From NCBI GenBank assembly GCA_023398955.1, contig JAEWRL010000197.1, forward strand, positions 1 through 9,241: DNA of 9,241 nt, given 5' to 3'. Both the position numbers and the translations under genes were made by a program. The DNA comes from Pseudomonadota bacterium (GTDB lineage: Bacteria; Myxococcota_A; Polyangia; Polyangiales; Polyangiaceae). Shown here piece by piece: positions 1 through 7,700 of this stretch (its first letter is position 1; the number at the start of each line of letters is the position of its first letter). The notes under the pieces are model-generated. The model ran no database searches. It saw nothing but the letters and a program-made list of their open reading frames with translations, and was not told where the DNA came from.

Positions 1-194
1 ATCCGCACAATGGTGCTCCCGCAGATGCTGACGGCTGAGAACTGAAAGCTGATTGCCTGCACCAGTCGGCAACAGCCATCCAAGTCTTGCCAACCCCGCC
101 ATCAATCTGCCCGGTAAGGGACTAACGCGACAGAGCCGGAACCACAGAGGACGCGGCAGTCAAGCCGTCAGGCGAATCAGGGCTTGGCGGGTGC
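1..194. other. Left-edge stretch with no supported gene
   Basis: I see no credible coding region or RNA gene here. One forward frame is open from the first base to a TGA at 43-45 and could be the last 14 codons of a gene entering from the left, but another frame is also open for 11 codons to a stop, so the choice cannot be made from this little sequence. The longer forward frames across this stretch have no ribosome binding site and low-complexity Arg/Pro-rich translations typical of random GC-rich DNA. Confidence 0.4.
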
Positions 195-224
195 CGCCCA
201 GCCGTGCCGATCACCGGCTGGGCG
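195..224 (-). terminator. GC-rich hairpin after the VWA lipoprotein gene
   Basis: A perfect 10-bp inverted repeat, CGCCCAGCCG at 195-204 and CGGCTGGGCG at 215-224, encloses a 10-base loop. It starts 18 bases beyond the stop codon of the minus-strand lipoprotein gene, where a transcription terminator would be expected. No T-run follows on the minus strand, so it is not a textbook intrinsic terminator. It may instead act as a 3' stabilising hairpin or as a factor-assisted terminator. Confidence 0.5.
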
Positions 225-242
225 ACGAGATGGCTCACCCCT

Positions 243-2699
243 TCAGCGTGTGGTGGTGCCCGCGCAAGCGTAGAAGGTGATGGCACCACCCCGCGGCGTG
301 TCGTTGCCGACGAAGCGCAAGAGCCGTCGCTGCGTCTCGGGACAGCCGTCGACGAGCTCCGCGGAGCCTACCCCTTTCTCGGGATCGACGTAGCAATAGC
401 CAGCGGTGGACTCCCCGAGGCCGGTGTCCACGCCATTCTGGCAGCTATGGAGCGGCTCCCCAGCCCCTTGTCCCGCGAGCTGCTCGATCTCGAAGTAGCA
501 CCAGTCGATGCACGACGAGGTGCCCTCCACGTCGCATTGGCCCCGCGCCTCGAGGGCGCGCCGGATCTCGCCCACTGCATTGCCTTCCTCTAGGGCAATC
601 CGCCCCGGCAAGGGCAGCGCCGAAGCGCAGCGCTGCGGTGGCACCGCTTCGATGACCCTGCAGGCGACCCGACCCGTCGAGGGGTCGGGTGCGAGGCGCC
701 GCGGCAGGCACTTGTCGCCGAGGCGTATCTTCAGACGGTCCACGAGGGCATCGACGGCAGGGTTATAGCCGTAGCTTGGCCCGTCATCGAGGGATTTGGG
801 GCAGATGGACGCCACGATGGCCTGGCTGCCCGCGCGTTTGAGCACCTCGAGCTGACGCAGGCCCGGGTACGCCTTCGCGTAGCGCTGCACGGTCCCGTAC
901 TCGCCGCTCGCCGGGTCCTGGCAGAGCGGCTTGCTGCTGGCGCGAATGAGCGCGAGTGGATCTTCAGCGTTGGGGTTCGGCGAGCAGTCGCAACCGGTCC
1001 GGTGTGCGCCGTCGCCACAGTCCTCGGTCATTCGCTCGGGGAGAGGGAAGGTACAGGCATACTGCAGGTCGAAGTGCGTCGCGTCGTGCGGCGCGTTCCA
1101 TTCGTGCCCATTGATGCTGCTGGCGCGGGCGTTCGTCGCGTGCGCCGCCGCCATGGGCGCTTCGACGAGGGGGTGCGGCGGCAGGTGTAGGCGGGGCGCC
1201 GGGCTCTCCACCATGTACGGATCCATCGGAAGGAGCCCCCGCGAGGGATCCCCGAGGATTAGGTCCCAGTAGGTGAAATTCGCGCCCGGGACGGGCGCCG
1301 CCAGCTGCTCGGCAGTGAGGTACTGGAGGTCCGGGTGATTCGGATCGCGCGTCTCGGGCGTGGCGATATCCTGCCAGGGGACGCCTACGATGCCAGCCAA
1401 GAAGACGAGGGACGGATCGCGGCGCGAGAGTCCATCGGCGTGCTCCTGGTACAGCGGGTTCTGCACCTCCAGACCCGGCTGGCAGGGGACTCCCAGCTCC
1501 TTGGCTCGCGTGCAGGAGCAATCGGCGTCGCCGAAGGTCGAGTCTGGACAGAGCTTCGGGCTCTTGAGGGCCACCTCGTAGCGTGACGTGGGATAGAGCA
1601 GGTCGAGGCCGAAGCGGCGCTTCTGATCCCAGCAACGGGCGTTCGACGCATCGTCTTCGATGGGCTTCTTGTCCGCGGCGCAGTTGGGGTCCTCCGCGAC
1701 GGGGGTGCAGTGAGCGGGCAGGGGGCCCTTCAGCCCGCAGGAGGTGCAGCAGGGGTCGTTCGGGCCGCTGGTGTCGCATGCCGTCGTCGGATTCGGGGGA
1801 CGAGTGAGATAGTCACCCTTCATCGCGCCGACGAGCCAACCGAAGCCATCGGCACGCATGGAGCAGTCATTCTCGTCGGTGAGCATCAGGATGGCGACGA
1901 GGGAGTCGGAGCGCAGGAAGGCTTGGCGTTGTTGCAAGAGGACCTCGTCATCGGGGCCCCGCTCGACGCGCCCCTTTTCGCCGATTGTGTAGCTGGACGG
2001 GGGATGCGGATCGATGAGGAACCGGTACCACGACTCGAGGGAGGCCTCGTAGCCGCAGCCGTTCTCTCCAGCAAGGGTGACAAGGGACGCGAAGCTCGAC
2101 TGCAGCGCGCCGAGATCTCGGAGCAGAGAGGGATCCTCATTGGGAAGGCTCCGGTTGTCCCACGCCAGAAAGCCGAGGTCTTGATAGGAGGCGGGCGGGT
2201 CGGGCCGTACCGTCCCGACGAGGTGCGCTTTGTCGTTTGCATACCGAGCCGCCGTCGCGTCGTTGACCCCGCAGGCCTTGCTCCCCATCGTCCCGAGGCT
2301 CGACGTGATGACGCCCACGTGCGCGTCCTTGATGGGCGCAAATTCACGCTCCCCCCGCGGGCAGGGGCTGTCCGGGGACTCGACGGGAACGACCTCTCCC
2401 GTCTCTTTGACGAGGCAGGGCGGGTTCATCAGACGCTCGAGGAGCTTGGGGACGGCTTCAGCCAAGAGCCCCTGCTTGTCCGCCATGGAAGCCGAGTTGT
2501 CGATCATGAACAAGAGGTCCAGCTTCTCGACCCGGTCGAGGTTGACGGCGTCCACGAACAGGTTGTTGGTGAGCGGATCCTGCTCTTGGATGGGCCGCTC
2601 CATGCACGCCAACGGCCACAGCACCGCAAGGGCGGTCAGCGGCAGCGCGGATGCTGTGTGGGGCGCAACTTGCCTGTTCGAGCGGGTCGATATCGCCAT
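243..2699 (-). CDS. Putative cysteine-rich VWA-like surface lipoprotein
   Basis: An 818-residue protein of unknown exact role, most likely exported and anchored to a membrane. Residues 1-32 look like a lipoprotein signal peptide: Arg residues, a hydrophobic stretch, then PLAC with Cys32 as the lipidated residue. Pro at -3 is atypical for a lipobox. Residues 59-72 contain a VWA-type strand with the metal-binding DxSxS motif (DNSAS, 67-71), and MLTDENDC at 272-279 fits a later VWA strand. There are 33 cysteines, leaving 32 after the lipid anchor, which suggests many disulfides. From memory, this long architecture (VWA-like front, cysteine-rich middle, and C-terminal CPETQRRLLRFVG and AITFYAC segments) recurs in myxobacterial genomes as an uncharacterised protein. 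The start is set by GGAGG six bases upstream; the frame stays open 46 codons further, but that part resembles untranslated leader. A terminator-like hairpin separates it from the transporter upstream, so it is probably transcribed alone. Adhesion or protein binding is a guess. Confidence 0.92.
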   Translation of the reverse strand: MAISTRSNRQVAPHTASALPLTALAVLWPLACMERPIQEQDPLTNNLFVDAVNLDRVEKLDLLFMIDNSASMADKQGLLAEAVPKLLERLMNPPCLVKETGEVVPVESPDSPCPRGEREFAPIKDAHVGVITSSLGTMGSKACGVNDATAARYANDKAHLVGTVRPDPPASYQDLGFLAWDNRSLPNEDPSLLRDLGALQSSFASLVTLAGENGCGYEASLESWYRFLIDPHPPSSYTIGEKGRVERGPDDEVLLQQRQAFLRSDSLVAILMLTDENDCSMRADGFGWLVGAMKGDYLTRPPNPTTACDTSGPNDPCCTSCGLKGPLPAHCTPVAEDPNCAADKKPIEDDASNARCWDQKRRFGLDLLYPTSRYEVALKSPKLCPDSTFGDADCSCTRAKELGVPCQPGLEVQNPLYQEHADGLSRRDPSLVFLAGIVGVPWQDIATPETRDPNHPDLQYLTAEQLAAPVPGANFTYWDLILGDPSRGLLPMDPYMVESPAPRLHLPPHPLVEAPMAAAHATNARASSINGHEWNAPHDATHFDLQYACTFPLPERMTEDCGDGAHRTGCDCSPNPNAEDPLALIRASSKPLCQDPASGEYGTVQRYAKAYPGLRQLEVLKRAGSQAIVASICPKSLDDGPSYGYNPAVDALVDRLKIRLGDKCLPRRLAPDPSTGRVACRVIEAVPPQRCASALPLPGRIALEEGNAVGEIRRALEARGQCDVEGTSSCIDWCYFEIEQLAGQGAGEPLHSCQNGVDTGLGESTAGYCYVDPEKGVGSAELVDGCPETQRRLLRFVGNDTPRGGAITFYACAGTTTR

Positions 2700-2705
2700 G
2701 TTATA

Positions 2706-2710
2706 CCTCC
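2706..2710 (-). promoter_or_regulatory. Shine-Dalgarno of the VWA lipoprotein gene
   Basis: On the minus strand GGAGG is followed by TATAAC and then ATG, a six-base spacing. This is the best ribosome binding site in the window. It sets the start at 2699 rather than at the in-frame ATG codons further upstream. Confidence 0.85.
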
Positions 2711-2713
2711 GAT

Positions 2714-2738
2714 CGCATCGAGGCTTCGGGTCGATGCG
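2714..2738 (-). promoter_or_regulatory. Leader hairpin next to the Shine-Dalgarno
   Basis: A perfect 8-bp inverted repeat: on the minus strand CGCATCGA (2738-2731) and TCGATGCG (2721-2714) around a nine-base loop. The 3' arm ends three bases before the GGAGG of the VWA lipoprotein gene. In RNA it could protect the 5' end or affect ribosome access. In DNA it could be a repressor site. The structure is directly visible; the role is inferred. Confidence 0.4.
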
Positions 2739-2798
2739 GCTGTTGTCTCGACTGGGAGACACAGCAAGGGCCATGCCTTCGTTCTTCCGAGAGCCTTG

Positions 2799-2816
2799 TC
2801 GTCGATAACTCGACGA
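2799..2816. repeat. 7-bp inverted repeat upstream of the VWA lipoprotein gene
   Basis: TCGTCGA, a four-base spacer TAAC, then TCGACGA. It lies about 100 bases upstream of the lipoprotein start and just past the hairpin that follows the transporter gene. The 18-base dyad is the size of a dimeric regulator operator, but no matching promoter boxes are convincing nearby. Arms of this size can arise by chance in GC-rich DNA. Confidence 0.3.
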
Positions 2817-2830
2817 AGCAGCAACACGGT

Positions 2831-2850
2831 GCGGCAACCGGAGTTGCCGC
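2831..2850 (-). terminator. Hairpin with UNCG tetraloop after the OPT gene
   Basis: On the minus strand GCGGCAAC, loop TCCG, GTTGCCGC: eight perfect base pairs closed by C-G around a UNCG-class tetraloop, an unusually stable RNA fold. It lies 29 bases past the transporter stop codon. The sequence after it (GTGTTGCTGCTT) is only mildly T-rich. The stable loop forms only in minus-strand RNA, which supports a role in ending or protecting the transporter transcript. Confidence 0.6.
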
Positions 2851-2879
2851 CGCTGCGTGTCGGTTGGCGCTGGTTCCAG

Positions 2880-4682
2880 CTACTCCGCGATGAGCCTAGC
2901 GATGGCGAAGCCGACTCCCGCCAAGCTCTCCCCGGCGACCAGGCCTGCTGCGATGACCAAGGCGAAACGCGCTGCCACGTATGGCGCCCAGCGGCGCGCT
3001 GCGGCGACCGCGAGCCCGCCCAGGAGCATCGCGAGCGCGTAGTGGGCCGGGAGCACGAAGGCGAGCCCAAGACTCGCCGCGCTAGGGAGAAAGCGCCGCC
3101 ACCGGTCGCTGAGCTGCTTGTCCGCCACTGTGAGCAGCATGCCGGCGATGGCGCCGATGACCATGGCCTCCAGCGCGCGGGGGGGCAGTGCTCGGCCGCC
3201 CGCGGCGAGCACCTCGGCCACTGCCTTCCACTGCGCTACCGCCGGGGCGGGCCACTGTCGGGTGATGAGCTGCTCGGTCGGGTGGGGCACGAGGAGCAGA
3301 TACGCGACCACACCACCGACGGCGCCAGCGGCCACGCCCGCCAACTGCGCGATGCCCTGGCTTCGCGGCGACGCGCCGACGAGGTGCCCCGTCTTTAGAT
3401 CGTGGAGCATGTCTGAGCACTGGCTGGCAGCTCCACCTGTCACGTTGGCGCTCATGAGGTTGTCCGTGACGTTGCCCGGGCTGATGGCTGCGAAGCTCAG
3501 CTGCGTGACCTTGCCCATGGCGCCGATGGGTGCAATGCCGGTCTCCCCGGTGACTCGTCCGGCGACGATGGCGAGCACGAAGGTCAGGAGTACGGCGGCG
3601 ATGGCGGCATGGGGTGCGATGCCGAAGAGGTGGAGCTGGAGGGCGACCGTCAGCGTGCCGGCTCCGAGCAGCCAGAGCCGAAAGGTGCGCGGCGCGAGCT
3701 CGCGCGCAGCAGCTACTGACTGATGCGGAGGGTGGGAGGGCCCCGCGTGCCGCTTGCGAACCAGGAGCGTGAGGACCGACCACGCAAAGGAGGTCAGCGC
3801 CGCGGATACCATCAATGCCACACCCGGCCACAGCAGCCAGGAGACGAGGGGTTTGAACCAAGAGGCGTCGGCTGCAAGGTCCCCCGCGGCAACCCAGCCA
3901 CGTTCCACGGCCAACGGAGCCAGCCAGGCCCACGCCACCAGGGCGCCCAGGGTCATCGAAATCCCCGCGCGAAGGCCCACCAGTCCCCCGACGCCCAGCA
4001 TGAGCAGGCTCGGTTCCAGGCCGAAGCCCAGCTTGGCCCAGGAGAGACGGGTGAACCCTGCAGCCGCCGCGGCCCCTCCAACGGGGAGGGCGCCTGGGAC
4101 GAACCAAATCGGGATGCGGAGCAATTCGACGGCTGCCTTGAGCAGGGCTGCGAAGCTCAGGGCACCAACGAGCGCTATGACGCGGAGCATGGCCTCGCGA
4201 CCGCGAGCGTACATCTCGCGCAACAGCTCGGCCGTGGCCATGCCATACGGGAAAGGCAGCTTGTCGACAAGGATCAGCTGGCGCCGGAGCCCCATGCCGA
4301 CGACGACGCCAGTCGCGGAGACCGCGAAGACCCAAGCCATCAACCATCCGAGGGGCAGCTCTCGCCCCGTCAGCATCGTCAAGGCGGGAATGGGCGCGAC
4401 GAGGCCAGCGCCTGCGATAGAGGCGGCTGCCGAGGCCGCCGTTTGATTCATCGCGTTCTCATGAAGTCCGAAGCGTGGCGTTCCCAGCGTGCGCCGCGCC
4501 GTCTGCCATACCCCGAAGCCCAGCAGCGCCGATGCCATGGACATGTTCGTCGTGAAGCCGATCTTCAGGCCGCTGTAGATGTTGGCTGAGCTGAGAATGC
4601 CGCCGAGCAGCATGCCCGTCAGCACGGAACGCCAAGTGAGCTGGGGTATATCTGGCCCAGCGGGTGGCATTGGGCTCGCCAT
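2880..4682 (-). CDS. OPT-family transporter (putative oligopeptide transporter)
   Basis: A 600-residue polytopic inner-membrane protein of the OPT (oligopeptide transporter / YSL) family, expected to be a proton-coupled importer. Bacterial members are predicted to move peptides or metal-chelate compounds; the substrate here is unknown. Family landmarks in order: first membrane segment near residues 17-36 followed by NIYSGLKIGFTTNMS; ENAMNQTAASAAAS (75-88); KLPFPYGMATAELL (141-154); TGETGIAPIGAMGKVTQ (about 377-393); and the very typical DMLHDLKTGHLVGASPRSQ (about 425-443). Many hydrophobic segments lie between them, and the last GESLAGVGFAIA stretch is near the C-terminus, so the protein looks complete. 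The start chosen is the ATG at 4682. The ATG at 4670 is equally possible, and neither has a good ribosome binding site. The open frame continues upstream but runs antisense into putA. It is divergent from putA, which suggests shared control and a role in feeding peptides or amino acids to catabolism. Confidence 0.94.
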   Translation of the reverse strand: MASPMPPAGPDIPQLTWRSVLTGMLLGGILSSANIYSGLKIGFTTNMSMASALLGFGVWQTARRTLGTPRFGLHENAMNQTAASAAASIAGAGLVAPIPALTMLTGRELPLGWLMAWVFAVSATGVVVGMGLRRQLILVDKLPFPYGMATAELLREMYARGREAMLRVIALVGALSFAALLKAAVELLRIPIWFVPGALPVGGAAAAAGFTRLSWAKLGFGLEPSLLMLGVGGLVGLRAGISMTLGALVAWAWLAPLAVERGWVAAGDLAADASWFKPLVSWLLWPGVALMVSAALTSFAWSVLTLLVRKRHAGPSHPPHQSVAAARELAPRTFRLWLLGAGTLTVALQLHLFGIAPHAAIAAVLLTFVLAIVAGRVTGETGIAPIGAMGKVTQLSFAAISPGNVTDNLMSANVTGGAASQCSDMLHDLKTGHLVGASPRSQGIAQLAGVAAGAVGGVVAYLLLVPHPTEQLITRQWPAPAVAQWKAVAEVLAAGGRALPPRALEAMVIGAIAGMLLTVADKQLSDRWRRFLPSAASLGLAFVLPAHYALAMLLGGLAVAAARRWAPYVAARFALVIAAGLVAGESLAGVGFAIARLIAE

Positions 4683-4743
4683 GGCGCCCAGACTAACTCG
4701 GTTCGAGGCAGGAGCCCAAACGCATGTCGCCAAGGGAAGCGAA

Positions 4744-4761
4744 TGGGTGAGCGCTCCCACA
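4744..4761. promoter_or_regulatory. Imperfect palindrome between the OPT gene and putA
   Basis: TGGGTGAGCGCTCCCACA is an 18-base dyad with a perfect 8-bp core (GAGCGCTC, 4749-4756) and two mismatched pairs in the flanks. It sits in the short gap between two divergent genes, a usual place for a shared operator. If putA in fact starts at the GTG at 4747, it overlaps the start codon. I found no convincing -35/-10 pair on either strand in the gap. Confidence 0.3.
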
Positions 4762-4788
4762 TTGCGTCGAGTGTCCCATAGTTCAAAG

Positions 4789-7700
4789 ATGTCACCGAAT
4801 ACGGATGGTCGTGAAGCCTGCGATGTCCTTCGGGCGGCCCAAGAGGTCAGCGAAGCGGAGCTCGGAGAGCTGACGGTGAAGCTGGCCACTGCGGTGCTCC
4901 GTGAGGCGGAGCAGGCAGAGACCCGCGCGGAACGAGCGCGCAAGAGGTCGCTGAGCCGGCTGCTGGATTCGGCAGAAGGCCAGCGTTACGCGCTTGCTCT
5001 GACGGATCGGGTGTATCGGTCGCAGAGCGCTGGGACGGCCATGGCCAGCATCATCGAGGTCGCAGAGCGCGTCGGCGAGGGGAGTGGCCTCTCCGCCATC
5101 GACCGCCTGGGCCTCTCCCTCTTGACCCAGTTCGGCTCCGTCGCTCCCCGCCTTGTGAGCCATGTAGTGAGGACTCGCTTGGGAGCAGAGGCTTCGCCCT
5201 TCGTTCTCGATGCACGTCCCTACGAGTTAGGGGGCCGGCTCGCGGAGCTGCACCGCAGGGGGGCACGCGTGAACCTCAACTACCTGGGGGAGGCTGCCTT
5301 GGGGGAGGGGGAGGCGCGGCGCTACGTGGAGACGTACCTTGCCCTGCTGGATCGCGCCGATATCGACGCTCTGAGCGTGAAGCTGTCGAACGTCTACAGC
5401 CAGATCGACCTGCTTGCCTTCGAGGCGAGCGTCGATGCATTGGTCGGGCGTCTTGCTCCGGTGCTGAGCAAAGCCGCTCGTCGCGAGAAGCTTGTGTACT
5501 TCGACATGGAGGCCTATCGGGACCTCGAGCTCACCTATGCGGTCTTCGAGCGCCTGCTCCACAAGCCAGAGCACCGCGATGTACAGGCGGGCCTCGCGGT
5601 GCAGGCCTACCTTCCCGAGTCACTCGAGCTATCTATTCGTGTCCTCGAGCTCTCGCGGCGTCGCCGGGCAGAGGGTGGCAAGCCCGTGCGCCTGCGCCTC
5701 GTCAAAGGAGCGAACCTCGCCGTGGAGACTGTGGAGGCGTCGTTGCACAGACTTCCCATTCCCATCTACCCGAACAAGGCGTTCGTCGATGCGAACTACA
5801 AACGGCTATTGAGCAGGCTCCTGGTCCCGGAGAACGGGCACAGCTTGCGCCTCGGGGTAGGCTCCCACAATCTCTTCGATCTCTGCTACGCGCTGCTCCT
5901 TGGGCGGCACCGTGGTGCGCCGGAGATGGTGGAGCTCGAGATGCTCGAGGGAATGGCGGGGGCGACGGGGCGCGTGCTGGCGAAGCTTGCCGGCGGGATT
6001 CTCCTGTATGCTCCCTGCGTCCTTCCCGAGCACTTTCCCTCGGCCATCTCTTACCTGGTTCGACGCTTCGACGAGAACACCGGAAGGGAGAACTTCCTGC
6101 GCAGCAGTGTCAGTATGGCGGCGGGGGATGCCTCCTTTGCCGCGGAATGTCGGCGCTTTCGGGCCGCTCTCCAGGACGCCGACAAAGGCAGCGTCCCGAC
6201 TCATCGCACCCAAGACCGAGCTCGGGAGGTGGCACCAACGCGGCGGGATCCGAGTACGTCGCACTTCGACAACGAGCCCGACACGGATTTCACGCGAAAG
6301 ACGAACCGCGACTACATCGGCGAGTGCATCCGACGTGCCTGTGCGGAACGACAGTCCTTCACGGCTCAGGTCGCCGGACAGGACGTCGCTGGACCGACGA
6401 GCAGCGGCCTGGATCCGTCGATGCCCCATGACGAGGCCTACTCCTTCGCGCGTGCGACGAGCGAGCAGCTTGCTACGGCAATCGAGACCGCTACGCGAGC
6501 TCGAGACGACCTGTCGCGACTCTCCGCCGAGGATCGCGCGGCGCTGCTCGACGCGGTGGCGAGTGGGCTGGCGGCGGCTCGGGGCCCCCTCATCGGACTC
6601 ATCGTCAAGGACGGAGGAAAGCGTGCACAAGAAGCGGACACCGAGGTCTCGGAAGCCATCGATCTGGCTCGCTTCTATGCTCGTGCCTACCTCGATCTGA
6701 ATGGGCGGTACGAGCTTGCTGCCCGAGGACCGGTGGTGGTGACGCCCCCCTGGAACTTCCCCCTCGCGATCCCCCTGGGCGGGTGTCTGGCGGCCATCGT
6801 GGCAGGCAACCCGGTCATCCTGAAGCCAGCGCCAGAGACCCCCCTCGTCGCCCGCCGTGCCTGCGAAATCTGCTGGGAGGCGGGTGTCGCGCGTGATGCC
6901 CTCCAGTTCGTTCCCTGCAAGGATGAAGACGCTTCCGTGCTCATCACTGATACCCGTGTCGAGACGGTGGTGCTCACGGGCGCGACGAGCACGGCGCGCA
7001 AGTTCCTGCGCATGCGCCCCGCTCTGCGTCTCCTCGCGGAAACGGGCGGCAAGAACGCCGCCTACGTGAGTCCTCTCAGCGACCGCGAACAGACCGTCGC
7101 CTTCATCGTCGCCAGCGCGTTCGGGCACGCGGGTCAGAAGTGCAGCGCCCTCTCCCAGCTAGTGCTCCACGAGGAGGTGTACCGGGACGAGGGATTTCGC
7201 CGCCTGCTCGTCGATGCTGCCGCGAGCCTGCCCGTGGGCTCTGCTCACGATCCCAGGAGCATCGTGACACCTCTGATCCGTCCGCCGAGGGGGCCGCTGC
7301 GGCAAGTGCTGACAGAGATCCAGCCCCACGAACGTTGGCTTCTCGAGCCCACCGTAGATAGGAGCAACCCTCACCTCGTCTCAGCCGGGATCTTGCTGAA
7401 CGTGCGCCCCGGGAGCTTCGCACACCAGACGGAGCTCTTCGGCCCGGTGCTCGCCGTCCTGGAAGCGCGCGACTTGGGGCACGCCCTGGGGATCATGAAC
7501 GGCACTCCCTATGGACTGACGGCTGGGTTCTTCGGTTTGCGCGAGAGCGAGCAGGAGCGTTTCGCGGCGGAGATGAACGCGGGCAACCTCTACATCAACC
7601 GAAGCACGACCGGCGCCGTCGTTGGGCGGCAGCCTTTCGGTGGGCGGAAGGGGAGCAACTTCGGTCCAGGCGCCAAAGCGGGAGGGCAGGGGTACGTCGC

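Noticed and set aside
1..45. Possible last codons of a gene entering from the left
   Set aside because: Too short to judge: more than one forward frame is open to a stop here, and no motif decides between them.
53..593. Two forward frames at the left edge
   Set aside because: They overlap the 3' end of the lipoprotein gene on the opposite strand and lack start signals and recognisable content.
1710..3398. 562-codon forward frame opposite the VWA lipoprotein and OPT genes
   Set aside because: It lies antisense to two well-supported genes, crosses their boundary, has no ribosome site and no family motifs. Long antisense frames are expected in GC-rich DNA with GC-biased third positions.
3723..4589. 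288-codon forward frame opposite the OPT gene
   Set aside because: It is a shadow of a clear transporter gene; the translation is rich in Arg, Gly, Gln and Pro with no motif.
4680..4683. Shared ATG palindrome (CATG) that could start both the OPT gene and putA
   Set aside because: An in-frame ATG for putA exists at 4681 exactly opposite the OPT start, but it would add 36 residues with no sign of conservation and no ribosome site, so coincidence is likelier.
5806..7128. 440-codon minus-strand frame inside putA
   Set aside because: It is the antisense shadow of the dehydrogenase coding sequence, which carries all expected catalytic motifs. The shadow translation is Arg/Gly-rich without recognisable domains.
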